NCBI RefSeq assembly: GCF_000346465.2
Contig: NC_034010.1
Span: forward strand, 11,948,945-12,012,944
Source: Prunus persica
Taxonomy: Eukaryota; Streptophyta; Magnoliopsida; Rosales; Rosaceae
Reading direction: 5' to 3'
Length of the DNA stretch: 64,000 bases
Shown: piece after piece, positions 10,301-20,191 of the stretch
How the letters are laid out: each line of letters starts with the position of its first letter
Position numbering within the stretch: position 1 is the first letter of the stretch
Position numbers and translations under genes: made by a program
The notes under the pieces: generated by a model
What the model was told of the DNA's origin: nothing
The model's database searches: none
The model's input: only the letters and a program-made list of their open reading frames with translations

Positions 10301-11099
10301 AATTATGGATTTCTCTATGAACAACATCTCTGGAAGCATACCCAAATGCCTCAAAAATTTGACTACTCTGGCTCAAAAAGGAAATCCAAGTCTATCCAGC
10401 ACACGTATTCATGGCGGAAGTGAGGTTAATGGGTCAATTGCTCCTACTAATTATGACAATGATGCAAGCTTCATATGGAAAGGAAGAATGCAGACATACA
10501 AAAGCACTTTGGGCCTTGTGAAGAGAATTGATCTCTCAAGCAACAGATTAACAGGGGAGATTCCAGGTGAAATCATGCATCTTGTTGGGTTGATTTCTTT
10601 AAACCTTTCGAGAAACCAGTTAATGGGTCAAATAACTCCAGAGATCGGAAACTTGGAGTCATTGGATTCGCTTGATTTATCAAGAAACCGGATAGATGGA
10701 AGAATTCCGACAAGCCTTGCTCAGATATATCGTCTTAGTTTCTTGGACCTGTCATATAACAACTTGTCTGGCAAAATACCAACAGGCACCCAGCTCCAAA
10801 GCTTTGATCCCCTTGATTATGCTGGAAATCCTCAACTCTGTGGACCTCCACTTAAAAAGATGTGTGCTGATCAAAATGAGCCAACTGACTTGAGCAATGA
10901 AGAGGATAAGGATGAGTTTATAACGCTGGGATTTTACATCAGTATGGCGATTGGATTTGCTGTTGGATTTTGGGGAGTTTGCGGCACTTTGATATTCAAC
11001 AGGTCATGGAGATATGCATACTTGAAGTTCTTGAATGGTTTAAATGATTGGCTCTATGTGAAGATAGCTTTGAGCAAGCGGCAACTGAAGCCAACATAA
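7317..11099 (+). CDS. LRR receptor-like protein (RLP, EIX2/Cf-like class), copy 1
   Basis: Single-exon gene encoding 1260 residues. I chose the ATG at 7317 (MKGDGRCLKLFLALS) because it starts a good signal peptide and matches copy 2; the in-frame ATG at 7296 adds seven unconserved residues. Order: signal peptide (1-25), a His/Ser run, an LRR N-terminal cap with a CCRWEGVYC cysteine cluster (about 47-107), several dozen plant-type extracellular LRRs, an island segment with WKGRMQTYKSTLGLVKRIDL, final LRRs, a C-terminal cysteine cap (CGPPLKKMC), an acidic juxtamembrane stretch, a membrane helix (about 1201-1227) and a 33-residue cytoplasmic tail. The tail has two YxxPhi-type motifs (YLKF, YVKI) and no kinase. 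Members of this family perceive microbial or apoplastic ligands at the plasma membrane and signal through partner kinases such as SOBIR1. The ligand here is unknown. Copy 2 appears identical over the coding region. Confidence 0.93.
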   Translation: MKGDGRCLKLFLALSILFLQNVKGGEVGHSHSHSHSLRDAKVTVRRCIERERQALLAFKRGLVDDSEVDESNPLSTWGSEAEKQDCCRWEGVYCSNQTGHVIQLHLEYSSYDEMILGYSFQGKMISPKLIELQHLQYLHLASIDFYESQIPDFIGSLTNLRNLSLSSCNLVGQIPSSFGNLTQLQYLDLSYNYQLQPENLNWLPALSSLTYLDLSVIDFNGSQIPDFIGSLTNLRNLSLRFCDLVGPIPSSFGNLTQLQHLNLGYNQLQPENLNWLPALSSLTFLDLSENFNGSQIPDFIGSLTNLRYLSLSFCNLVGPIPSSFGNLTQLQHLNLGYNQLQPENLNWLPALSSLTDLYLAGNFNGSQIPDFIGSLTNLRNLSLRFCDLVGPIPSSFGNLTQLQHLDLSYNQLQPENLNWLPALSSLTFLDLSENFNGSQIPDFIGSLTNLRYLSLSFCNLVGQIPSSFGNLTQLQNLDLSNNQLQPENLNWLPALSSLTDLDLSRNNLSTVFDWPEAVLNKLPKLVVLALENCSLPPPPPPPTLYKTNSSTSLAYVDLSDNHLTSSIFLWLSNYSTSLVALGLSNNHLSGFIPNFIGNMSSLVDLDLSNNNLTGFIPDFIGNMSSLVHLDLSDNHIEGANPNSFARLCNLQTLSLQTNHLSGQLSKFVQLLPRCAQNSLKDLQLSENVLAGSLNNLTSFSSLGFLNLSANQLSGKIPESIGQMSKLWCIDFSMNSLEGVVSETHFSKLSDLYQLDLSYNSLVLNFHSDWVPPFQLNYIYLASCNVGPLFPKWLQTQNDSYHLDISNAGISDILPSWFWSNFRNAEIINLSQNQIRGIEGSIPSIPSEVHHLDLSNNNISGSLSFLCASADMSLTILNLSSNSFSGELPDCWSHLETLVMLDLSYNAFSGKMPMTIGSLFQMQTLKLRRNRFVGELPSSLKNCASLEVIDLGDNKLSGPIPAWLGVSFKNLVILMLSTNHFNGSMPSQLCHLTHIQIMDFSMNNISGSIPKCLKNLTTLAQKGNPSLSSTRIHGGSEVNGSIAPTNYDNDASFIWKGRMQTYKSTLGLVKRIDLSSNRLTGEIPGEIMHLVGLISLNLSRNQLMGQITPEIGNLESLDSLDLSRNRIDGRIPTSLAQIYRLSFLDLSYNNLSGKIPTGTQLQSFDPLDYAGNPQLCGPPLKKMCADQNEPTDLSNEEDKDEFITLGFYISMAIGFAVGFWGVCGTLIFNRSWRYAYLKFLNGLNDWLYVKIALSKRQLKPT
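7755..8840 (+). repeat. In-frame 216-bp (72-residue, three-LRR) repeats in RLP copy 1
   Basis: Five units start at 7755, 7977, 8193, 8409 and 8625; the last four are exactly 216 bp apart. Each encodes SQIPDFIGSLTNL, a short variable stretch, IPSSFGNLTQLQ, and LQPENLNWLPALSSLT. Units 2 and 4 share RNLSLRFCDLVGP, and units 3 and 5 share RYLSLSFCNLVG, so the latest expansion duplicated a 432-bp pair. The same array is in copy 2 at 39487-40572. Confidence 0.9.
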
Positions 11100-11801
11100 A
11101 CTTAATAGATAAGCTCGCCACGGTACTCTTTCTCTCTCATCATTAATTTTGTTTTATAATTATTTTTCTTATTGCATTTTTTCCTTTTCTCCAAACTGAC
11201 GGGTATTAATTTGTTTACTTCGATATTTAGCTGCAGCATCTAAATTAGGAGAAAAGTAGCTGTAGCTGAATGCTTCCTTTTAGTTCAAGTGAGGAAGATT
11301 GCCAGTACGCGCATGCACAGGTATCTGGAGAAGAGTTTATGAGTTAATTTGGAGTGCTTAGTAGGAATAAACGTGATTTATATTGGTGTTAATTACTTGT
11401 CAGAACAATTAATTCGGAGTTCTCCGATTTATGTATTTTTTTTTTTTTTTGTTTATTTAGAGAAATAAACAGATCCATGCAGATCCAATCATAACATGGG
11501 CAATTATAATTATACATGAAGAACACTGCCCCAGAGGACGGTTCTTGCAAACAATAAATCATACAAATAAGCAAGACAGTACAATTAAAGCAAGAACAGT
11601 GAGCAAAAGCCAAGCTCACTCCGATTAATGTATTAATTCCAGCTATAGTGTTATTTTAATTACCTAAGCCAAAGCCAAAGCAGACTTGATTTCAAATTAC
11701 AATGTGTGGCTCTGTTTTGGTCATCTATTTGCAACGTACAGCTTCTCCTTGTAAATTGGGGGTCAGCTTCTCCTTGTAAATTTGTGGCTCTGTTTTGGTC
11801 A

Positions 11802-12515
11802 TTCTTTCCTTTCATAATTCAACATCTTGTTCTGGCCACATGGTAGAAGATGCCTTTTTGTAAACAGACTTTCTGTATTTGGCCAGGCTTGCAATGCTCT
11901 ATTTTGTGGATTTTAAGATTGTATTAGGCTTACTTGTGAGCTGCAAAATGCCTTGTACCAAAATTTATGTATAAAATGTGTGCTAAATTGTGTGGAGTAG
12001 AAGATTGAAGGTCTTCCTAGGCAAGCAATCACAAGCATTTTCTCTCTTTTCAATTTGTAGAAATGTTCAAGTTCTTGCCCATTACTTGCAGATATATAGT
12101 GTTGTATAGCATAAAGGCTCCAACATATGCAATTCCATCAAGGCCTGCAGGCCAATCACTGCTTTCTCTTGGATATTACAAACATTTGTAGAGCCATAAT
12201 GAAAACTTGGTAGGCAAACCCAAATACTCGCATTGACCATTTGCTTAAACTTGATAGGCTAGCAAGGGGCTTGTAGCCCAAGCAATTAAGAGCATCTATC
12301 TCTGAACTCGAGGTCCTAGATGTGATTCCGACAAACAAAAAACTTGGTAGGCCAGACCCAAATGAACCTAGTTTTCATAAACTTGTTTGTCAGCTTGATA
12401 GTGGCTTATTAGAAGTCCAAATTGGTTGGGAAAGTAATGTCCACCAATTTTAGCAGATACCCTTTTGGACAATGTTGAACAGAGCACTTAACTTGATTGT
12501 TAATGACTAGGGCCC
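11802..12515. repeat. R1 repeat, copy in block A downstream of RLP
   Basis: This ~714-bp block begins near CCTTTCATAATTCAACATC and ends near TTGTTAATGACTAG. It recurs at 21142-21876, at 43540-43800 continued at 51237-51690, and at 63359-64000, with a partial copy at 37757-37975. It contains a SINE (12260-12339). The copies within a block differ more than the corresponding copies between blocks, so this repeat is older than the A/A' duplication. I recognise no gene in it. The RLP 3' flank at 11100-11800 and the stretch 12516-13232 hold no gene either. The latter has a GA microsatellite near 12520-12550 and short direct repeats of GCAAATGATCGACAAAC near 12670-12890. Confidence 0.7.
12260..12339 (+). 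mobile_element. tRNA-derived SINE, short copy
   Basis: This is the same SINE as at 21594-21700. It is flanked by AAACTTGATAGGC (12247-12259) and AAACTTGGTAGGC (12340-12352), a 13-bp target duplication with one mismatch. The A-box region is GTAGCCCAAGC and the B-box region is GAGGTCCTAGATGTGATTCC. This copy lacks about 27 bp before the A-rich tail. Confidence 0.6.
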
Positions 12516-13232
12516 CTGATAACAGAGAGAGAGAGAGAGAGAGAGAGAAGAGAGTTGAAGAAGAAAGAGAGTATTTTTAGAGAGATTTGTATATTGATCT
12601 TTTCATCATGACTGATTACAATAATGACTCTGTTATATACAGAGTTGAAGAAGAAACATTCGGATGATCCCGGAAGCAAATGATCGACAAACGTCAATGT
12701 GCAATATTGAACTTTGGGTTAAAGTAGCTTGAATTCCACCAACATCATGACATTGTACGACCTTTGTACTGATGGAGCCCGGAAGCAAATGATCGACAAA
12801 CGTCTAGATCCAAGAACAATCAAATGAGAACGACAAACATCTAGATCCAACTTCCAAGAACAAGCAAATGATCGACAAACATCTAGACCTATTTAATAAT
12901 GCAGTCCCGCTCACCTAAGGTCCTAAAAATGAGGTCCTGTGAGGTCCTCTTTAAAAACGGCCCTTAAATTAATGTAACGGCCCATATCTTCATTATAATG
13001 AAGGTGTTTGCTTTGAATGTTCAACGGTAGAGTGGGATGAGCCAGGGTGTTGTGGTAAACAGAACAGGGTTAGTTCATGGGAAATTGAGACTCACTGAAA
13101 ATTCATATTTCCTTCTCTGCCTTTGAGTCTTAAACGACCATTACACTCTGTATTCTTGGGTAAGTTTTTTATTCTGTTTCCAAGCAGGGAAGTCTGTTAC
13201 ATGCTTTTTTAATGACTTTTTTGTGCTACTAG

Positions 13233-14412
13233 GAGCAGAAACTGAGTGGGGAAATTTGATTAAAAGACGATACATTCGGGTTCCTGAGATTGGAAATGGG
13301 AACTCTTTTCCTTACTCGATTTCAAATCTATCTTTGGAACAGCTAGTCAATATGCTACTGAAACCTCAACTTGTTAATCATGCTTGAACTTTAGCTGCTC
13401 TACAACAGCAATCGGCTGCTAATGGAGATTTAATAGCAGATATGAAGACCATGCAAGCCAAACTCAACCAAAAGAATCCGGGTGTCTTTTCAGAAGGTAT
13501 ATCTCTACCGAATCAAAACCCTCCCCAATCATCTATGGATCAATCTGCTGCAATAAACGTGAACACATCTCATGCAATTCTACCAGGAAAGTTGAACAAC
13601 CTAACAAAGTTTGGAAGTCAAACGCCCGTTGGAAATAGTACTGACAAGACAAAATTAGATACTGATTTTTCCGCAGATCAATTAAGCCAGTTGAATTCTA
13701 GAGGACAGGGAATTGAAGACAAATTAGCTGCAGGGTTTGTAAGTCCCTATAACCATGTGAACCAGCTGACATTTGCCAACCAAAACCAAAGTGCGGCGCA
13801 ACTACAAACTAGCCCACGGCCCCTTTGGAATCATTACAGTACCACTCCCAACAAACTGATATGCCTCATTTAGATTTCAATAGCACAAATGGTTCGCTTC
13901 CATTCCTAGACAATGATGAATGCATATTTTTCCAGTCTTGTCAACCCTTTGCTGGGACACTTAGATCACTGGGGCCTTTGTCTCTGTTTGATTTGCAAGA
14001 TTCTTCAGCTGTTTTAACTGAAGCAAATAATTCCTCCCCAACTTCAATTGGTCAGGAAATGTGGGATAATAGCCTGAATAATTGTAGGCTCTTACCCCAC
14101 GTGGATCAGCTCACTTCATCCCATCGAGATCCAGGTTGCCTTAATTGTATTTCTAACTCAAGCAGTCTAAGAGATTTCTCAGATGAGAGCAACAATCAAA
14201 GTGGGATTTACGGAACGTTGCTGTTGGTAGTGGTGTTAGCACTGTTATTGACCTTTCTGTTTTCTACACTAAAGAATGCAGATTTCCACAACCCCTCAGA
14301 TTGCTTGGTTGGTAACCTGAGCTCGAGCCGGGATCTTCAGTCTCAGTTTACCTCCGCCCGCCTAGGCGACTCCCAGGCTTTCTCCAGGCAAGACCAGGCA
14401 GACAACTCAGGC
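13233..14412 (+). pseudogene. ARF5/MONOPTEROS-like auxin response factor fragment, copy in A
   Basis: Translation pieces match the middle region of plant ARF5 as I recall it: RVPEIGNGNSFPYSISN, LVNMLLKPQLVNHA, TLAALQQQSAANGDLIADMK, SLPFLDNDECIFF, FAGTLRSLGPLSLF, AVLTEANNSS and SLRDFSDESNNQSGIYG. ARF5 is a DNA-bound transcription activator in auxin signalling. Here the B3 DNA-binding domain and C-terminal PB1 domain are missing, a TGA interrupts the frame after LVNHA, and shifts occur near 13825 and after NQSGIYG. The 5' edge looks like a splice acceptor (CTACTAG at 13226-13232). It is a truncated, broken, unprocessed-looking fragment. A' has the same relic with a larger internal deletion. Confidence 0.8.
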
Positions 14413-14459
14413 CATGCTAACAAGCTAGGATCAGAGGTCATACATATTTGAGTGCTAAA

Positions 14460-14812
14460 ATACATCAAATATTGAATGCCTTAATACATTCAAGAATACA
14501 CTATGATTCCTTCATTTCCTAACAATTCATTGTCCAGAGAACAGAACAGCTAATATCTCCTAAAGTAGAAATCAAGAAATAAAATAGCTTTTAAATTACA
14601 CAACAGATTCTACCCCCAGCTTGCTTGCAGTAACGAAAATAAGCAATTGATGACGCCCTTATTGCGACGTTGAAGGAATTTCACGAGGATGTTAAAAAGT
14701 AATGAAGCCACACAAATTTTGTGCACGTCATGTCAAAAATTAGCTCAAGTAATTACAAGATATTCACATTGAATCCATACAGAAATACCAAAAGCAGCAG
14801 ATGACACACATA
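14460..14812. other. Spacer between ARF5 relic and PRP22 3' end
   Basis: AT-rich sequence duplicated at about 53108-53468 with few differences. It probably holds the 3' UTR and polyadenylation region of the minus-strand PRP22 gene. I see no gene or structured element in it. Confidence 0.5.
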
Positions 14813-16200
14813 TCAAGCACGTCGCTTACTAAGACGCCAAGAGTTAGGTTCATGGTATCTATCATATAGCGGTTCAATACGTTCTTGACGCTTGCGCTTG
14901 CTCATCTTGGTGGGATCTGCCACTTTGAAGAACCTGGGTGCCAGTTCCACAAGCCATTTGGGGTCGACGACCGTCACCTCGCGCATGTACTCCTTTGTGG
15001 TCATAACCAGCTCATGGTAGATCACCCAATCTGGTTGTCTCTGGAAGAGGGCGCTGCTTGGGTGTATATAAACTGGTTGGTTCTCCACTAGGGTTCTATA
15101 ACCCTCCTGCGGGTCCTTTCTAGCACCGTGGAAGAAAAACCCTGCTGTAATTGCCTTCCTGATCTTTGTAAAATTCTTTCCAGCACTGACAACATCTAGT
15201 TTATACCTGAAATTCACAATCTATAGTCAGAATGCAATTTCATCTTCAAATCAGAATACTCAACTCAGAAATTGTTGATCACTGTTATAAACTAAAGCAA
15301 GGGGTGCTAGTAGAGACATTGGCATGACAATCTTTATAATAATCTATCCTAGAGCTTACATGACAATGCTATGTCAATCGAAGAAATCTGTTAATGGCGA
15401 TGGTAGGATGTGTAATATGCCATCTGAATTTCCATATCAACTTATAAAACAGTTTTGCAATATTTTGTACAAACAACACTTGACCAAGAAAAACAATTCC
15501 AGTATCAAAATAACTAACATGTCCGCACAAGAGAGCACATTTGAAGAGCATATACTGGCAATTTAGCTATACACAAAAGGGTAGTTATAATTTATAAAGA
15601 TACTATACTTAACCACTGAAAAAATGGTGGAAAAAAGCACTTCTGCTAATAATGCTCTGAAAACAGTGTATGAGGTAACATCAACATGACAATTCGTAAT
15701 GACCTATTCGCTGCTCAGGTACCATATATCTAGATTTTAAAACACAAACTAGGCCTGAACAACATTTCAGCATTTCCGTCAAGTACAGACAGCAAAAGGC
15801 ATGCCCAATTCACGACTACTACAAAAATACAATGTGCCAAACATGAGCAAACCTAGAACATTAATCTACATCTCTTAAAACCATTCATGCACACGTGAAA
15901 CCAGAAAAAAAGATCCATACAACCACGAGTACGCATCAAGATAAATTAGAAGAACATACTTGTCCATGATGCTGAGAAGCTGTTTTCTGACATCCTGTGC
16001 CCTCCTCAAGGATCGAGACTGAACAAAATTCTCAAAACACCATGGCCCTGAAAAATTCTTAGCTTTCCATGCCTCATAGACTGCAAGTAAAGTCAGATGA
16101 TCTCCCTCTGGCTGGAAAAACTTGGCTCTCTTCTGATCTGCCTGGGCTTGTTTTTCCCTAGGCCTGTAAAAAATATTACCAGTCTGAATCATTGCAATGA
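14813..16200 (-). pseudogene. Truncated PRP22/DHX8 helicase (3' end only), copy in A
   Basis: Only the last part of the gene in 53469-57809 survives: the final exon (15206-14813), the last intron, and 241 bp of the preceding exon (16200-15960). The remaining peptide covers [20 protein letters not shown] through the C-terminal [20 protein letters not shown] and [16 protein letters not shown]. All helicase motifs and the start codon are gone. At 16197-16203 the sequence jumps from TCATTGCAATGATG to GAGCAATATGTATATGG, which in A' lies upstream of the gene. The missing piece is 3549 bp with GATG microhomology at the junction. Splice sites are intact, but there is no promoter-to-ATG region, so no helicase can be made. 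Confidence 0.92.
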
Positions 16201-18200
16201 TGAGCAATATGTATATGGCGGGAAGACGGCGTCGAAAAATGGTTGAGATGGGCGGATTGTTCGTCGCTGACGGCTGGAGCGTTTCTGTTTCAAAAATAAT
16301 CTCAACTGAGAGGAGGGATTTTAGCGATTAGGGTTGAGAATTGAGTTGGAGTGCACCGGGCGTATCGATACGCCTAAATTTGGATCTGTGAAACTAGAGA
16401 AACTAATATAATAATAATATCATTTATCTTTCCAAAGGCAAAAAACTTGTAAGTAAAAATTTAATAAATTACAGAGAAACTTTACTAAATAGAAGAATAT
16501 TAGGTTTTTTAAAAAGATGAGGAAAATTTTGGAAAATATAGTTAGTGGAGATTTTTTTTTTTTTTTATACAGACAATAATCTAGTTTTTTTATTTTTATA
16601 ATCATTCTAGGCCTACTTTAATTTTTATTTTTTAACAGCTAATAGGATATTGGCACATGAGTTGATCTATAGTATTTTTTTACTACTTTTTGTTAGGTTA
16701 TTTTTAATTTAAATATTCACTAGCCTCTCTCCACGCGCTTCTGCGTCTGTGAGAGGCTTTTTTTAAAAAAATTTGAATTTATTTTAGAATTAAAAAAGAT
16801 AATGAGTAGTTGTGTTCTATAAAAATAGGATCCATGATCTGATTTTTCTTTTAATTTTAATTTTTTTAATATGAAAAAGTGTGAATTTACCATATTATTC
16901 TCATTTAATTAATAATTTCAATTCTTAATGTTTGCATTAATCAATGACATTTTCTAGTATTTTAAATATTTTATCATTCTCTATCTTTTGCTTTGTATAT
17001 ATGGATATAGATAATAATAAAATACTCCCTTTCATTGAGATATTGTTATGCTTAAATCGTATACACACCACATTGTATTGAAACGTTATAGTGACTAAAC
17101 TCTTCAAGTATCTTGCAATTATCAGATAAGGAGTTAGTAATCACACAGGAAAATATTCAATTTATATGTTTCTGGTTATAATAGTCATGATGCATTTCAC
17201 ACCTTTGTTGGTCTAGTCAATGCTGTTATACTTCAGAATTCAGATAGATAAAAAAAAATGAATCTTTTCACTTGTACTGTTTTTGCTCTCTTTGATATTT
17301 ACTTTCTCAATGATTTTTTCAAGAATATCACTCACCATGAAACGCACTGAACAAAACTCTAAAATACAACTATTCATATATTGCTCGAACTTAAATCGTT
17401 TTTTTCCTCCAAGCATACAGACTCAAACACAACTTTATTAAATTGTTTAAAATGGTTAATTCCTAATTTGTTTTGCCATTAAGTTTTCTTGATGATTTTT
17501 TTGTTTAAACTTTCGTGATTTAATTTTCTAATTATTTTAACCTTAAAAAAATTTAAATTCCAAAACATAATGTAATTCCACACTTAATTGGGGTTTTCTC
17601 TTCAACAAGAATGAAAGGAGAATTACCAAAATTAACAAAGTGATGAACAAAAAATAATTTTGGTGGATTATTATCGCGTTTGGAGTGAGTTTTGGTGTTT
17701 GATTTGATTTTGATTATTTAATAATACTATTTTGGCCATTGGATTTGATTTTGAGACATTGGAATTTTTTTTTTGGTACAGTTGGATTTGCTCAAATTAA
17801 ATCTTAGCCGTTATATATAACGATAGAAATTAAAATTGGAAAAGAAAACAAAACAGTAGTTTGAAGGAAGCCGTTGGATTCCTACGATCCTTTCATTCCA
17901 GCTCGTTATGTGTCCTGACGACACGGGCCCCACGTCTTCTCATCCATTAATCCCAACTCAATGAACTTCCTTTTCAAACCCAACAAAAAAGAAAAAAAAA
18001 AAAAAAAACAGCGATCTGATTTGAATGCTCTTCTTTATCATGCATTTTGTCCAGGATAGGGGACTGATTTTCCAGGCCAAGTGGGCAAAACAGTAGAGAT
18101 TTTAAAATCAACTTTCCGAACGTAAAATTAAAGTGGCGCGTTTATGAAAAAGTTTCCCTCCCATTTCCTCCCACTTTTCCCCCTCCCCTAGAAGAATACC
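16201..18200. other. Intergenic spacer, PRP22 5' flank to transposon-domain gene
   Basis: 16204-16345 is the former PRP22 upstream flank, matching 58408-58550 with a small deletion. 16380-18180 is AT-rich spacer matching 58600-60130, except that 17245-17620 is replaced in A' by an unrelated ~110-bp stretch (59464-59573). A segment at 17165-17320 (TTATAATAGTCATGATGC, TCAGAATTCAGATAGAT, CTCTTTGATATTTACTTTCTC) is repeated at 19960-20172, so direct repeats flank the next gene. No coding sequence is seen. Confidence 0.6.
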
Positions 18201-18202
18201 GG

Positions 18203-18210
18203 TATATATT
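18203..18210 (+). promoter_or_regulatory. Candidate TATA box of transposon-domain gene, copy A
   Basis: ACCGGTATATATTTTTC lies about 140-147 bp upstream of the ATG at 18350 and is conserved at the same distance in A' (near 60153). A CT/CCC-rich pyrimidine tract precedes it. Confidence 0.45.
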
Positions 18211-18349
18211 TTTCATTTTCGGAATTTCCATTTTCTCTCAACTCAAACGTCATTTGCTCGTCATCCTCCTCCTTCAATCCAACCACAGCCATTTTTAGCT
18301 CGAATCTTCTAAAACTACTACTTCGTTGTAATTGGATATTATTGATTTT

Positions 18350-19536
18350 ATGGGTAGAGAGCGAGGTTATGTTGATGACGATATTGATGAAAGTAAGTTC
18401 AAGACTTCGGAAGCAATGAACCGCTACAAGAAAATCTTCAGTGTTCAAGCTGTGACGGTTGAGCGGGAGGTCAAATTGAGTGACTTCGAGGATCTTGGGC
18501 TTCCCAGAATCTTCAAATCAAGAGGTTGGCTTTTGGCAATGGGTCCTTCAGAGCCTGCTAATATCCAGATTGTCCAAGAATTCTACGCAAACATTCCTCC
18601 TTTCTCCGCCGAGCAGAAAACCCCACCTGGGTTGGGCCCTTTTGGTTCTTGTTTGTGGGATGAGACTCTGCATTTCTCTAGCGGTCGAGAATACCCTGAC
18701 TCATTTGATGTGTATTTGCGAGGTAAGGTGTTGAATTTCTCTGTTTCTGGCATTGCCCAGTTGCTTAAACTTACTAGGCCAAACCCAAATGAAAAATCAC
18801 CTGGTTTTCCTGGGCTTGTTGTTGATAATCTTGACTTGAAGGTGGTGAAATCTACTTTGGGTTGGAACAAGAAGGTCAGGGTTTTGCGTGAAAATCGACT
18901 GAGTGATTTGTACAAAGTGCTTAACAGCATAGTGAGATATAATATCGATCCTCCTTGTCACGTTATCCCTTCTTTGCTTAGCCCTGATAGAGCTCGCCTT
19001 CTTTATGCCATTGGGAACAATGTACCTATTGATCTGGCCACCTACATTTTTCGTGCCATCTGCCGTGCTGCATTCCCAACTTCCATGCCCGACTCCCTGC
19101 CTTTTACTTCCTTGATCACACGCTTCGCCATGGCTTCTCACGTGCCAGTTGAGCCTACAGATAAGCTTTATTCTCCTTGGTCGCCTTTGGACAACGTGGA
19201 TGTTTTTGGCTATAGCTTTACTCCATCTTCTCCGGCAGTCAAGCAACCTCAAGCGGTGGTGAGCCACACGCCCAGTATGGCCATACTTACCAATGGCGTT
19301 GCTGAGAACAGGGGCGATGTGCACCCCGTTTCCACCCACTCGGTCATCCCACCTTCTTCGAAACAGCCATCTGCAGGTCAGTCAAATGTTAATAGACAGA
19401 CGTTAACAACAACAAATGTAATTTTCCTTAGATTACACTTGGACATTCAGCTTATTACTGTAAAATGCATAGGCCCTTATTGTTTTTAAGTGCAGGTGGT
19501 AAAAATTTCCGGGGGTTTTCGTTGGTAGCATCATAG
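18350..19536 (+). CDS. Plant transposon-protein-domain gene (PF20167-like), copy A
   Basis: I place the start at the first true ATG, 18350 (MGRERGYVDDD); the frame extends upstream only through a TTG. Predicted exons are 18350-19376 and 19496-19536, joined at GCAG|GTCAGT and TGCAG|GTGG, giving 355 residues ending GGKNFRGFSLVAS. Reading through the intron also stays open to 19489. The body resembles the putative plant transposon protein domain found in retroelement-derived genes: FKSRGWLLAMG (about 55-65), IVQEFYANIPPF, VYLRGKVLNFSVSGIAQLLK, DLYKVLNSIV, RARLLYAIGNNV, IFRAICRAA and LPFTSLITRFA. The C-terminal 90 residues are Pro/Ser-rich and low complexity. It has no catalytic residues I can name. 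A decayed relative at 32553-33645 preserves the same second-exon peptide, which supports the intron. It may be a domesticated gene or a quiet element remnant. Confidence 0.7.
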
Positions 19537-20191
19537 TTAGTAACAGAGTTGAACTTATAGTAAGCAATTAGGCATCAAACATGGCACGTTTCTGTGATTA
19601 GTACTTATGTCCTTCAATTGTGTATATATTGTTTGCATGGTAAGTGGAAACCTTTAGAAGATAAGCTCTCTGTTTGAAATCACATCTGTATTCTTTTAAG
19701 GTTTGGTGTGAAGGATAAACCATGAAGTAGTCTACTAATGCGATAATGGCTTATATTTTCACATTTTCCTGTCTTCGTTGCCTCTGTTCTTGAAAACGTA
19801 TAAAGTGATGGAGAGGTCTTATTATTTTTGGAAAATTTTACAATGTTCCCACATCCCTGTAATCTGTATTTGACATTGTACATTGATAATAAAATGAACG
19901 ACTCGGATACTTCATGTGACAATGAGGTATGAACTTCATCACATTTTGTCTCTTTAAGGTTATAATAGTCTCGATGCATTTCACACCTTTGCTGGTTTAG
20001 TCAAAGCTGTTATACTTCAGAATTCAGATAGATTAGAATCAGATGATTGCTTTCTCTCTGCTTGTTACCAAATACTCTGTCAGTTTAATATCTTTGTGTG
20101 TAAACAATATAAGAAAAACGAATCTTTTCTCTTGTGCTGTTTTCGCTCTCTTTGATATTTACTTTCTCTCTGTGCTTGTGCTGAAGAAATA
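19537..20191. other. Spacer between transposon-domain gene and companion gene
   Basis: AT-rich, duplicated nearly unchanged at 61490-62144. Its 3' part (19960-20172) repeats sequence found upstream at 17165-17320. A diverged relative lies upstream of 34142 in the third copy. No coding sequence was recognised. Confidence 0.5.

Noticed and set aside
12516..12700. Possible solo LTR remnant (TTGATCTTTTCATCATGACT, ATATACAGAG)
   Set aside because: No TG/CA ends or target duplication could be set; similarity to LTR leaders is only impressionistic.
18332..18349. Start of the transposon-domain gene six codons earlier
   Set aside because: The codon at 18332 (and at 60285) is TTG, not ATG; the first ATG is at 18350 (60303).
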